64,000 bases of DNA from Rapana venosa (Eukaryota; Mollusca; Gastropoda; Neogastropoda; Muricidae). Location: NCBI GenBank assembly GCA_028751875.1, contig CM054135.1, positions 65,869,470-65,933,469 on the forward strand, given 5' to 3'. Shown piece after piece: positions 46,975 through 59,839 of this stretch. Under the pieces are notes generated by a model. The model saw only the letters and a list, made by a program, of their open reading frames with translations, searched no databases and was not told the DNA's origin. Made by a program: the position numbers and the translations under genes. Each line of letters opens with the position of its first letter. Position 1 is the first letter of the stretch.

Positions 46975-48582
46975 CCTATGGTTATAGCAAGCTTCTTTAG
47001 AGAAAAAAAGGCCATTACGCAAACTGCTTACTTACAGGACACTTTCCAGTCTCAGTCAATATTAGATATATTGTGTGACAAAGTACGCATCTTCCTGAAA
47101 ACTCTCAGAATATTAAGCTGTGGATTGCCCAACAACAACAACAACAACAGCACATGACATTCTCAACGTACCTGATTGGATGCTTGCACTTGCTCGTGCC
47201 TCATCCTCAGGCATTGAAGTACCTAGGACGGGAACAGTTCTTTAGGGTGTTCTTTTCTATGGTGTACAGCAGGGTGCAGTCTTGCAGGCTGTCATCTTCC
47301 AAGCTGTCCATTCATATGGTGTTTTGCAGGGTGTAGTCTTCTAGGCTGTCCTCTTGCAGGGCGTCGTCTGTTATTGTGTCCAGGAGGCTGTAGTCTTGCA
47401 GGGTGTCATCTTTCATGCTGTCCTCTTCCATTGTCTCCAGCAGGCTGTAGTCTTGAAAGCTGTCATCTTCCAGGGGCTGTCGTCTTCTATGGGGTCTACC
47501 AGGTTGTTGTCTTGCAGGGTGTCATCTTCCAGGCTGCCGTCTTCTATGGTGTCATGCAGGGTGGAGTCTTGCAGGGTGTAGTTTTACACAATCATGTCTT
47601 TTATGCTATGGAGCACACTGTAGTCTTACAGGCTGTCATCTTACATGGTGTTGTCTTAGATGTCTTCCAGCGTATCGTCTTCTCTTGTGTCCGGCACGGT
47701 GTCGTCTTGCAGGTTGTCGTCTTTTATCATGTCTTGCAGGCTGTACCCGTGTAAGGTGTAGTCTTGCAGGATGCTGTCTTCTATGGCGGTCAGCAGGCTG
47801 TAGTCTTGCAGGCTGTAGTCTTCTAGGGTGGACACACATACACAGATTGAGACACACATACGTACACACAGACACAAAAGGAGAAACAGCCAATATATTC
47901 AACAATTACACAAACACGTACAAGCACAAATTTAAATACGCATAAGTACCCTACACACACACCTGTAACATTCCTCCAACTCAACAGGTAATAAAACTGT
48001 TCAAATTAAACCGCACTATTCTGATTAAAACAATTTTTTAAATTATAGCATACATGGACAGGTGCGTAGTTAATCATAATAATAATAATGTATGGAATTT
48101 ATATAGCGTTGAATCTTGTAAAGCAACAAATCAAAGCGCTCAGATGATTTTTTTTTTTAATGGATTTTTTTTTCCACGTGTATGCGGTTTTTTAAATTTT
48201 GTCATCTGTTCCCACCGCACACAATAGCCTACTCTTTCGAACAGCGGAACAAGATTTTTAACGTGTGCGCAAGATGTTCTTCATGCGTTCGCACACGGGA
48301 CCTCGGTTTATAGTCTCATCCCAAGGACTTTGACATTCATTCCATTTTTTGGTCAAACTGGGAAGAAAGGGCGAGGCTGGCAATCAAACCCACAACCTCA
48401 CCGTTTACTTGTTGGCAGGCAAACGTCTTAACCATCCTACCACCTTCCTTACTTGTGCAAATTACTGATGTAGGCAAACATCCAATCATCACATTCAATT
48501 GTTTTCAGCAATGACAAACGCTTACCATTCACCTGTACTCTCCATGTAAGGAGAAACAATAATCTTCTAAAGCCATAGTACG
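46975..48582. repeat. Array unit F
   Basis: Standard unit, SINE at 48,071-48,452. One base is missing before the SINE ('ggtgcgtag'). Confidence 0.93.
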
Positions 48583-50188
48583 CCTATGGTTATAGCAAGC
48601 TTCTTTAGAGAAAAAAAGGCCATTACGCAAACTGCTTACTTACAGGACACTTTCCAGTCTCAGTCAATATTAGATATATTGTGTGACAAAGTACGCATCT
48701 TCCTGAAAACTCTCAGAATATTAAGCTGTGGATTGCCCAACAACAACAACAACAGCACATGACATTCTCAACGTACCTGATTGGATGCTTGCACTTGCTC
48801 GTGCCTCATCCTCAGGCATTGAAGTACCTAGGACGGGAACAGTTCTTTAGGGTGTTCTTTTCTATGGTGTACAGCAGGGTGCAGTCTTGCAGGCTGTCAT
48901 CTTCCAAGCTGTCCATTCATATGGTGTTTTGCAGGGTGTAGTCTTCTAGGCTGTCCTCTTGCAGGGCGTCGTCTGTTATTGTGTCCAGGAGGCTGTAGTC
49001 TTGCAGGGTGTCATCTTTCATGCTGTCCTCTTCCATTGTCTCCAGCAGGCTGTAGTCTTGAAAGCTGTCATCTTCCAGGGGCTGTCGTCTTCTATGGGGT
49101 CTACCAGGTTGTTGTCTTGCAGGGTGTCATCTTCCAGGCTGCCGTCTTCTATGGTGTCATGCAGGGTGGAGTCTTGCAGGGTGTATTTTACACAATCATG
49201 TCTTTTATGCTATGGAGCACACTGTAGTCTTACAGGCTGTCATCTTACATGGTGTTGTCTTAGATGTCTTCCAGCGTATCGTCTTCTCTTGTGTCCGGCA
49301 CGGTGTCGTCTTGCAGGTTGTCGTCTTTTATCATGTCTTGCAGGCTGTACCCGTGTAAGGTGTAGTCTTGCAGGATGCTGTCTTCTATGGCGGTCAGCAG
49401 GCTGTAGTCTTGCAGGCTGTAGTCTTCTAGGGTGGACACACATACACAGATTGAGACACACATACGTACACACAGACACAAAAGGAGAAACAGCCAATAT
49501 ATTCAACAATTACACAAACACGTACAAGCACAAATTTAAATACGCATAAGTACCCTACACACACACCTGTAACATTCCTCCAACTCAACAGGTAATAAAA
49601 CTGTTCAAATTAAACCGCACTATTCTGATTAAAACAATTTTTTAAATTATAGCATACATGGACAGGTGCAGTAGTTAATCATAATAATAATAATGTATGG
49701 AATTTATATAGCGTTGAATCTTGTAAAGCAACAAATCAAAGCGCTCAGATGATTTTTTTTTTTAATGGATTTTTTTTTCCACGTGTATGCGGTTTTTTAA
49801 ATTTTGTCATCTGTTCCCACCGCACACAATAGCCTACTCTTTCGAACAGCGGAACAAGATTTTTAACGTGTGCGCAAGATGTTCTTCATGCGTTCGCACA
49901 CGGGACCTCGGTTTATAGTCTCATCCCAAGGACTTTGACATTCACTTCCATTTTTTGGTCAAACTGGGAAGAAAGGGCGAGGCTGGCAATCAAACCCACA
50001 ACCTCACCGTTTACTTGTTGGCAGGCAAACGTCTTAACCATCCTACCACCTTCCTTACTTGTGCAAATTACTGATGTAGGCAAACATCCAATCATCACAT
50101 TCAATTGTTTTCAGCAATGACAAACGCTTACCATTCACCTGTACTCTCCATGTAAGGAGAAACAATAATCTTCTAAAGCCATAGTACG
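48583..50188. repeat. Array unit G
   Basis: Standard unit, SINE at 49,676-50,058. The minisatellite has 'ggtgtattttacac', one base shorter than in E. Unit H shares this change, so G and H are sister copies. Confidence 0.93.
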
Positions 50189-51804
50189 CCTATGGTTATA
50201 GCAAGCTTCTTTAGAGAAAAAAAGGCCATTACGCAAACTGCTTACTTACAGGACACTTTCCAGTCTCAGTCAATATTAGATATATTGTGTGACAAAGTAC
50301 GCATCTTCCTGAAAACTCTCAGAATATTAAGCTGTGGATTGCCCAACAACAACAACAACAACAACAACAGCACATGACATTCTCAACGTACCTGATTGGA
50401 TGCTTGCACTTGCTCGTGCCTCATCCTCAGGCATTGAAGTACCTAGGACGGGAACAGTTCTTTAGGGTGTTCTTTTCTATGGTGTACAGCAGGGTGCAGT
50501 CTTGCAGGCTGTCATCTTCCAAGCTGTCCATTCATATGGTGTTTTGCAGGGTGTAGTCTTCTAGGCTGTCCTCTTGCAGGGCGTCGTCTGTTATTGTGTC
50601 CAGGAGGCTGTAGTCTTGCAGGGTGTCATCTTTCATGCTGTCCTCTTCCATTGTCTCCAGCAGGCTGTAGTCTTGAAAGCTGTCATCTTCCAGGGGCTGT
50701 CGTCTTCTATGGGGTCTACCAGGTTGTTGTCTTGCAGGGTGTCATCTTCCAGGCTGCCGTCTTCTATGGTGTCATGCAGGGTGGAGTCTTGCAGGGTGTA
50801 TTTTACACAATCATGTCTTTTATGCTATGGAGCACACTGTAGTCTTACAGGCTGTCATCTTACATGGTGTTGTCTTAGATGTCTTCCAGCGTATCGTCTT
50901 CTCTTGTGTCCGGCACGGTGTCGTCTTGCAGGTTGTCGTCTTTTATCATGTCTTGCAGGCTGTACCCGTGTAAGGTGTAGTCTTGCAGGATGCTGTCTTC
51001 TATGGCGGTCAGCAGGCTGTAGTCTTGCAGGCTGTAGTCTTCTAGGGTGGACACACATACACAGATTGAGACACACATACGTACACACAGACACAAAAGG
51101 AGAAACAGCCAATATATTCAACAATTACACAAACACGTACAAGCACAAATTTAAATACGCATAAGTACCCTACACACACACCTGTAACATTCCTCCAACT
51201 CAACAGGTAATAAAACTGTTCAAATTAAACCGCACTATTCTGATTAAAACAATTTTTTAAATTATAGCATACATGGACAGGTGCAGTAGTTAATCATAAT
51301 AATAATAATGTATGGAATTTATATAGCGTTGAATCTTGTAAAGCAACAAATCAAAGCGCTCAGATGATTTTTTTTTTTAATGGATTTTTTTTTCCACGTG
51401 TATGCGGTTTTTTAAATTTTTGTCATCTGTTCCCACCGCACACAATAGCCTACTCTTTCGAACAGCGGAACAAGATTTTTAACGTGTGCGCAAGATGTTC
51501 TTCATGCGTTCGCACACGGGACCTCGGTTTATAGTCTCATCCCAAGGACTTTGACATTCACTTCCATTTTTTGGTCAAACTGGGAAGAAAGGGCGAGGCT
51601 GGCAATCAAACCCACAACCTCACCGTTTACTTGTTGGCAGGCAAACGTCTTAACCATCCTACCACCTTCCTTACTTGTGCAAATTACTGATGTAGGCAAA
51701 CATCCAATCATCACATTCAATTGTTTTCAGCAATGACAAACGCTTACCATTCACCTGTACTCTCCATGTAAGGAGAAACAATAATCTTCTAAAGCCATAG
51801 TACG
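50189..51804. repeat. Array unit H
   Basis: Standard unit, SINE at 51,291-51,674. Among the longest (AAC)n runs of the array. Shares the one-base deletion with G. Confidence 0.93.
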
Positions 51805-53415
51805 CCTATGGTTATAGCAAGCTTCTTTAGAGAAAAAAAGGCCATTACGCAAACTGCTTACTTACAGGACACTTTCCAGTCTCAGTCAATATTAGATATA
51901 TTGTGTGACAAAGTACGCATCTTCCTGAAAACTCTCAGAATATTAAGCTGTGGATTGCCCAACAACAACAACAACAACAACAGCACATGACATTCTCAAC
52001 GTACCTGATTGGATGCTTGCACTTGCTCGTGCCTCATCCTCAGGCATTGAAGTACCTAGGACGGGAACAGTTCTTTAGGGTGTTCTTTTCTATGGTGTAC
52101 AGCAGGGTGCAGTCTTGCAGGCTGTCATCTTCCAAGCTGTCCATTCATATGGTGTTTTGCAGGGTGTAGTCTTCTAGGCTGTCCTCTTGCAGGGCGTCGT
52201 CTGTTATTGTGTCCAGGAGGCTGTAGTCTTGCAGGGTGTCATCTTTCATGCTGTCCTCTTCCATTGTCTCCAGCAGGCTGTAGTCTTGAAAGCTGTCATC
52301 TTCCAGGGGCTGTCGTCTTCTATGGGGTCTACCAGGTTGTTGTCTTGCAGGGTGTCATCTTCCAGGCTGCCGTCTTCTATGGTGTCATGCAGGGTGGAGT
52401 CTTGCAGGGTGTAGTTTTACACAATCATGTCTTTTATGCTATGGAGCACACTGTAGTCTTACAGGCTGTCATCTTACATGGTGTTGTCTTAGATGTCTTC
52501 CAGCGTATCGTCTTCTCTTGTGTCCGGCACGGTGTCGTCTTGCAGGTTGTCGTCTTTTATCATGTCTTGCAGGCTGTACCCGTGTAAGGTGTAGTCTTGC
52601 AGGATGCTGTCTTCTATGGCGGTCAGCAGGCTGTAGTCTTGCAGGCTGTAGTCTTCTAGGGTGGACACACATACACAGATTGAGACACACATACGTACAC
52701 ACAGACACAAAAGGAGAAACAGCCAATATATTCAACAATTACACAAACACGTACAAGCACAAATTTAAATACGCATAAGTACCCTACACACACACCTGTA
52801 ACATTCCTCCAACTCAACAGGTAATAAAACTGTTCAAATTAAACCGCACTATTCTGATTAAAACAATTTTTTAAATTATAGCATACATGGACAGGTGCAG
52901 TAGTTAATCATAATAATAATAATGTATGGAATTTATATAGCGTTGAATCTTGTAAAGCAACAAATCAAAGCGCTCAGATGATTTTTTTTTTAATGGATTT
53001 TTTTTTCACGTGTATGCGTTTTTTAAAATTTTGTCATCTGTTCCCACCGCGCACAATAGCCTACTCTTTCGAACAGCGGAACAAGATTTTTAACGTGTGC
53101 GCAAGATGTTCTTCATGCGTTCGCACACGGGACCTCGGTTTATAGTCTCATCCCAAGGACTTTGACATTCACTTCCATTTTTTGGTCAAACTGGGAAGAA
53201 AGGGCGAGGCTGGCAATCAAACCCACAACCTCACCGTTTACTTGTTGGCAGGCAAACGTCTTAACCATCCTACCACCTTCCTTACTTGTGCAAATTACTG
53301 ATGTAGGCAAACATCCAATCATCACATTCAATTGTTTTCAGCAATGACAAACGCTTACCATTCACCTGTACTCTCCATGTAAGGAGAAACAATAATCTTC
53401 TAAAGCCATAGTACG
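51805..53415. repeat. Array unit I
   Basis: Standard unit, SINE at 52,905-53,285 with small changes in the T runs and 'cacgtgtatgcg'. Confidence 0.93.
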
Positions 53416-55028
53416 CCTATGGTTATAGCAAGCTTCTTTAGAGAAAAAAAGGCCATTACGCAAACTGCTTACTTACAGGACACTTTCCAGTCTCAGTCAA
53501 TATTAGATATATTGTGTGACAAAGTACGCATCTTCCTGAAAACTCTCAGAATATTAAGCTGTGGATTGCCCAACAACAACAACAACAACAACAGCACATG
53601 ACATTCTCAACGTACCTGATTGGATGCTTGCACTTGCTCGTGCCTCATCCTCAGGCATTGAAGTACCTAGGACGGGAACAGTTCTTTAGGGTGTTCTTTT
53701 CTATGGTGTACAGCAGGGTGCAGTCTTGCAGGCTGTCATCTTCCAAGCTGTCCATTCATATGGTGTTTTGCAGGGTGTAGTCTTCTAGGCTGTCCTCTTG
53801 CAGGGCGTCGTCTGTTATTGTGTCCAGGAGGCTGTAGTCTTGCAGGGTGTCATCTTTCATGCTGTCCTCTTCCATTGTCTCCAGCAGGCTGTAGTCTTGA
53901 AAGCTGTCATCTTCCAGGGGCTGTCGTCTTCTATGGGGTCTACCAGGTTGTTGTCTTGCAGGGTGTCATCTTCCAGGCTGCCGTCTTCTATGGTGTCATG
54001 CAGGGTGGAGTCTTGCAGGGTGTACTTTTACACAATCATGTCTTTTATGCTATGGAGCACACTGTAGTCTTACAGGCTGTCATCTTACATGGTGTTGTCT
54101 TAGATGTCTTCCAGCGTATCGTCTTCTCTTGTGTCCGGCACGGTGTCGTCTTGCAGGTTGTCGTCTTTTATCATGTCTTGCAGGCTGTACCCGTGTAAGG
54201 TGTAGTCTTGCAGGATGCTGTCTTCTATGGCGGTCAGCAGGCTGTAGTCTTGCAGGCTGTAGTCTTCTAGGGTGGACACACATACACAGATTGAGACACA
54301 CATACGTACACACAGACACAAAAGGAGAAACAGCCAATATATTCAACAATTACACAAACACGTACAAGCACAAATTTAAATACGCATAAGTACCCTACAC
54401 ACACACCTGTAACATTCCTCCAACTCAACAGGTAATAAAACTGTTCAAATTAAACCGCACTATTCTGATTAAAACAATTTTTTAAATTATAGCATACATG
54501 GACAGGTGCAGTAGTTAATCATAATAATAATAATGTATGGAATTTATATAGCGTTGAATCTTGTAAAGCAACAAATCAAAGCGCTCAGATGATTTTTTTT
54601 TTTAATGGATTTTTTTTTCCACGTGTATGCGGTTTTTTAAATTTTGTCATCTGTTCCCACCGCACACAATAGCCTACTCTTTCGAACAGCGGAACAAGAT
54701 TTTTAACGTGTGCGCAAGATGTTCTTCATGCGTTCGCACACGGGACCTCGGTTTATAGTCTCATCCCAAGGACTTTGACATTCACTTCCATTTTTTGGTC
54801 AAACTGGGAAGAAAGGGCGAGGCTGGCAATCAAACCCACAACCTCACCGTTTACTTGTTGGCAGGCAAACGTCTTAACCATCCTACCACCTTCCTTACTT
54901 GTGCAAATTACTGATGTAGGCAAACATCCAATCATCACATTCAATTGTTTTCAGCAATGACAAACGCTTACCATTCACCTGTACTCTCCATGTAAGGAGA
55001 AACAATAATCTTCTAAAGCCATAGTACG
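53416..55028. repeat. Array unit J
   Basis: Standard unit, SINE at 54,516-54,898. Confidence 0.93.
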
Positions 55029-56622
55029 CCTATGGTTATAGCAAGCTTCTTTAGAGAAAAAAAGGCCATTACGCAAACTGCTTACTTACAGGACACTTTC
55101 CAGTCTCAGTCAATATTAGATATATTGTGTGACAAAGTACGCATCTTCCTGAAAACTCTCAGAATATTAAGCTGTGGATTGCCACAACAACACAACAACA
55201 ACAGCACATGACATTCTCAACGTACCTGATTGGATGCTTGCACTTGCTCGTGCCTCATCCTCAGGCATTGAAGTACCTAGGACGGGAACAGTTCTTTAGG
55301 GTGTTCTTTTCTATGGTGTACAGCAGGGTGCAGTCTTGCAGGCTGTCATCTTCCAAGCTGTCCATTCATATGGTGTTTTGCAGGGCTGTCCTCTTGCAGG
55401 GCGTCGTCTGTTATTGTGTCCAGGAGGCTGTAGTCTTGCAGGGTGTCATCTTTCATGCTGTCCTCTTCCATTGTCTCCAGCAGGCTGTAGTCTTGAAAGC
55501 TGTCATCTTCCAGGGGCTGTCGTCTTCTATGGGGTCTACCAGGTTGTTGTCTTGCAGGGTGTCATCTTCCAGGCTGCCGTCTTCTATGGTGTCATGCAGG
55601 GTGGAGTCTTGCAGGGTGTAGTTTTACACAATCATGTCTTTTATGCTATGGAGCACACTGTAGTCTTACAGGCTGTCATCTTACATGGTGTTGTCTTAGA
55701 TGTCTTCCAGCGTATCGTCTTCTCTTGTGTCCGGCACGGTGTCGTCTTGCAGGTTGTCGTCTTTTATCATGTCTTGCAGGCTGTACCCGTGTAAGGTGTA
55801 GTCTTGCAGGATGCTGTCTTCTATGGCGGTCAGCAGGCTGTAGTCTTGCAGGCTGTAGTCTTCTAGGGTGGACACACATACACAGATTGAGACACACATA
55901 CGTACACACAGACACAAAAGGAGAAACAGCCAATATATTCAACAATTACACAAACACGTACAAGCACAAATTTAAATACGCATAAGTACCCTACACACAC
56001 ACCTGTAACATTCCTCCAACTCAACAGGTAATAAAACTGTTCAAATTAAACCGCACTATTCTGATTAAAACAATTTTTTAATTATAGCATACATGGACAG
56101 GTGCAGTAGTTAATCATAATAATAATAATGTATGGAATTTATATAGCGTTGAATCTTGTAAAGCAACAAATCAAAGCGCTCAGATGATTTTTTTTTTTTA
56201 ATGGATTTTTTTTTCCACGTGTATGCGGTTTTTAAATTTTGTCATCTGTTCCCACCGCACACAATAGCCTACTCTTTCGAACAGCGGAACAAGATTTTTA
56301 ACGTGTGCGCAAGATGTTCTTCATGCGTTCGCACACGGGACCTCGGTTTATAGTCTCATCCCAAGGACTTTGACATTCACTTCCATTTTTTGGTCAAACT
56401 GGAAGAAAGGGCGAGGCTGGCAATCAAACCCACAACCTCACCGTTTACTTGTTGGCAGGCAAACGTCTTAACCATCCTACCACCTTCCTTACTTGTGCAA
56501 ATTACTGATGTAGGCAAACATCCAATCATCACATTCAATTGTTTTCAGCAATGACAAACGCTTACCATTCACCTGTACTCTCCATGTAAGGAGAAACAAT
56601 AATCTTCTAAAGCCATAGTACG
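55029..56622. repeat. Array unit K (lacks one 15-bp monomer)
   Basis: At about 55,385 the monomer 'ggtgtagtcttctag' is missing, an exact 15-bp deletion in register. The (AAC)n run is broken. SINE at 56,111-56,492. Confidence 0.93.
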
Positions 56623-58236
56623 CCTATGGTTATAGCAAGCTTCTTTAGAGAAAAAAAGGCCATTACGCAAACTGCTTACTTACAGGACACTTTCCAGTCT
56701 CAGTCAATATTAGATATATTGTGTGACAAAGTACGCATCTTCCTGAAAACTCTCAGAATATTAAGCTGTGGATTGCCCAACAACAACAACAACAACAACA
56801 ACAGCACATGACATTCTCAACGTACCTGATTGGATGCTTGCACTTGCTCGTGCCTCATCCTCAGGCATTGAAGTACCTAGGACGGGAACAGTTCTTTAGG
56901 GTGTTCTTTTCTATGGTGTACAGCAGGGTGCAGTCTTGCAGGCTGTCATCTTCCAAGCTGTCCATTCATATGGTGTTTTGCAGGGTGTAGTCTTCTAGGC
57001 TGTCCTCTTGCAGGGCGTCGTCTGTTATTGTGTCCAGGAGGCTGTAGTCTTGCAGGGTGTCATCTTTCATGCTGTCCTCTTCCATTGTCTCCAGCAGGCT
57101 GTAGTCTTGAAAGCTGTCATCTTCCAGGGCTGTCGTCTTCTATGGGGTCTACCAGGTTGTTGTCTTGCAGGGTGTCATCTTCCAGGCTGCCGTCTTCTAT
57201 GGTGTCATGCAGGGTGGAGTCTTGCAGGGTGTACTTTTACACAATCATGTCTTTTATGCTATGGAGCACACTGTAGTCTTACAGGCTGTCATCTTACATG
57301 GTGTTGTCTTAGATGTCTTCCAGCGTATCGTCTTCTCTTGTGTCCGGCACGGTGTCGTCTTGCAGGTTGTCGTCTTTTATCATGTCTTGCAGGCTGTACC
57401 CGTGTAAGGTGTAGTCTTGCAGGATGCCGTCTTCTATGGTGTCATGCAGGGTGGAGTCTTGCAGGCTGTAGTCTTCTAGGGTGGACACACATACACAGAT
57501 TGAGACACACATACGTACACACAGACACAAAAGGAGAAACAGCCAATATATTCAACAATTACACAAACACGTACAAGCACAAATTTAAATACGCATAAGT
57601 ACCCTACACACACACCTGTAACATTCCTCCAACTCAACAGGTAATAAAACTGTTCAAATTAAACCGCACTATTCTGATTAAAACAATTTTTTAAATTATA
57701 GCATACATGGACAGGTGCAGTAGTTAATCATAATAATAATAATGTATGGAATTTATATAGCGTTGAATCTTGTAAAGCAACAAATCAAAGCGCTCAGATG
57801 ATTTTTTTTTTTAATGGATTTTTTTTTCCACGTGTATGCGTTTTTTAAATTTTGTCATCTGTTCCCACCGCACACAATAGCCTACTCTTTCGAACAGCGG
57901 AACAAGATTTTTAACGTGTGCGCAAGATGTTCTTCATGCGTTCGCACACGGACCTCGGTTTTATAGTCTCATCCCAAGGACTTTGACATTCACTTCCATT
58001 TTTTGGTCAAACTGGGAAGAAAGGGCGAGGCTGGCAATCAAACCCACAACCTCACCGTTTACTTGTTGGCAGGCAAACGTCTTAACCATCCTACCACCTT
58101 CCTTACTTGTGCAAATTACTGATGTAGGCAAACATCCAATCATCACATTCAATTGTTTTCAGCAATGACAAACGCTTACCATTCACCTGTACTCTCCATG
58201 TAAGGAGAAACAATAATCTTCTAAAGCCATAGTACG
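56623..58236. repeat. Array unit L (internal conversion)
   Basis: At about 57,425-57,465 three monomers are replaced by those of block 5 of the same minisatellite, without length change. Block 4's G run is one base shorter ('ccagggctg'). SINE at 57,725-58,106. Confidence 0.93.
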
Positions 58237-59052
58237 CCTATGGTTATAGCAAGCTTCTTTAGAGAAAAAAAGGCCATTACGCAAACTGCTTACTTACAGG
58301 ACACTTTCCAGTCTCAGTCAATATTAGATATATTGTGTGACAAAGTACGCATCTTCCTGAAAACTCTCAGAATATTAAGCTGTGGATTGCCCACAACAAC
58401 AACAACAACAGCACATGACATTCTCAACGTACCTGATTGGATGCTTGCACTTGCTCGTGCCTCATCCTCAGGCATTGAAGTACCTAGGACGGGAACAGTT
58501 CTTTAGGGTGTTCTTTTCTATGGTGTACAGCAGGTGCAGTCTTGCAGGCTGTCATCTTCCAAGCTGTCCATTCATATGGTGTTTTGCAGGGTGTAGTCTT
58601 CTAGGCTGTCCTCTTGCAGGGCGTCGTCTGTTATTGTGTCCAGGAGGCTGTAGTCTTGCAGGGTGTCATCTTTCATGCTGTCCTCTTCCATTGTCTCCAG
58701 CAGGCTGTAGTCTTGAAAGCTGTCATCTTCCAGGGGCTGTCGTCTTCTATGGGGTCTACCAGGTTGTTGTCTTGCAGGGTGTCATCTTCCAGGCTGCCGT
58801 CTTCTATGGTGTCATGCAGGGTGGAGTCTTGCAGGGTGTACTTTTACACAATCATGTCTTTTATGCTATGGAGCACACTGTAGTCTTACAGGCTGTCATC
58901 TTACATGGTGTTGTCTTAGATGTCTTCCAGCGTATCGTCTTCTCTTGTGTCCGGCACGGTGTCGTCCCTTGCAGGTTGTCGTCTTTTTTCATGTCTTGCA
59001 GGCTGTACCCGTGTAAGGTGTAGTCTTGCAGGATGCTGTCTTCTATGGCGGT
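58237..59052. repeat. Array unit M (cut by the assembly gap)
   Basis: Leader and most of the minisatellite are present. The gap begins inside minisatellite block 10 after 'ttctatggcggt'. The few changes just before it ('gtcgtcccttgcagg', 'cttttttcatg') may be end-of-contig errors. Confidence 0.9.
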
Positions 59053-59552
59053 NNNNNNNNNNNNNNNNNNNNNNNNNNNNNNNNNNNNNNNNNNNNNNNN
59101 NNNNNNNNNNNNNNNNNNNNNNNNNNNNNNNNNNNNNNNNNNNNNNNNNNNNNNNNNNNNNNNNNNNNNNNNNNNNNNNNNNNNNNNNNNNNNNNNNNNN
59201 NNNNNNNNNNNNNNNNNNNNNNNNNNNNNNNNNNNNNNNNNNNNNNNNNNNNNNNNNNNNNNNNNNNNNNNNNNNNNNNNNNNNNNNNNNNNNNNNNNNN
59301 NNNNNNNNNNNNNNNNNNNNNNNNNNNNNNNNNNNNNNNNNNNNNNNNNNNNNNNNNNNNNNNNNNNNNNNNNNNNNNNNNNNNNNNNNNNNNNNNNNNN
59401 NNNNNNNNNNNNNNNNNNNNNNNNNNNNNNNNNNNNNNNNNNNNNNNNNNNNNNNNNNNNNNNNNNNNNNNNNNNNNNNNNNNNNNNNNNNNNNNNNNNN
59501 NNNNNNNNNNNNNNNNNNNNNNNNNNNNNNNNNNNNNNNNNNNNNNNNNNNN
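59053..59552. other. Assembly gap, exactly 500 N
   Basis: A round-number run of N marks a scaffold join of unknown true size. It breaks the 1.6-kb array in mid-minisatellite, and nothing to its right belongs to the array. Confidence 0.99.
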
Positions 59553-59730
59553 GACAGATGGAGTAAAATGACACACATGTGCTTGCAAATATTTGAACTC
59601 CTGCCTTCTCAAAGCGCTACAGAGTACCCAAGTCTAGAACCCTGCGATTTAAAAATAGTTTTATTCCAACCTCATTTCTGCTAATTAATAAATGTATGAC
59701 AATAAATCTGAATTGAACTAAAGCCCACGA
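59553..59730. other. Unassigned sequence right of the gap
   Basis: No gene recognised. 'caaatatttgaactcctgcc' weakly resembles a reversed tRNA B box and could be a SINE remnant, but the evidence is thin. Confidence 0.3.
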
Positions 59731-59763
59731 CACAGAGAGAGAGAGAGAGGAGAGAGAGAGATG

Positions 59764-59837
<74 letters not shown>
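59731..59837. repeat. (GA)n microsatellite
   Basis: About 107 bp of GA with a few slips. Confidence 0.95.

Positions 59838-59839
<2 letters not shown>

Larger units (their letters stand above)
39051..59052. repeat. 1.6-kb tandem array, 12 complete units plus one cut by the gap
   Basis: The word 'tatggttatagcaagc' recurs with 'cctatggtta' (cg in the first) starting at 39,051, 40,611, 42,166, 43,761, 45,369, 46,975, 48,583, 50,189, 51,805, 53,416, 55,029, 56,623 and 58,237. Spacings are 1,560, 1,555, 1,595, 1,608, 1,606, 1,608, 1,606, 1,616, 1,611, 1,613, 1,594 and 1,614. From 42.4 kb on, units are almost identical. Differences are mostly in an (AAC)n stretch, T runs in the SINE, and single minisatellite monomers. 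Each unit consists of a 290-bp leader, the 554-bp minisatellite, a CA-rich flank, a SINE of about 383 bp on the minus strand, and a 130-bp right flank. No coding function is supported. Confidence 0.95.

Noticed and set aside
40335..54944. 63-codon minus and 61-codon plus frames recurring in the array SINE
   Set aside because: They lie in the tRNA-derived SINE head and body, which is not protein-coding.
39652..57530. Recurring frames of 73, 86, 89, 126 and 196 codons in every 1.6-kb unit
   Set aside because: They repeat only because the units are near identical. The frames stay open because of the 15/12-bp period and break in diverged copies, so they are not counted as genes.
58861..59684. 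Frames of 177-254 codons across the N run
   Set aside because: They are open only because N is read as an unknown residue.
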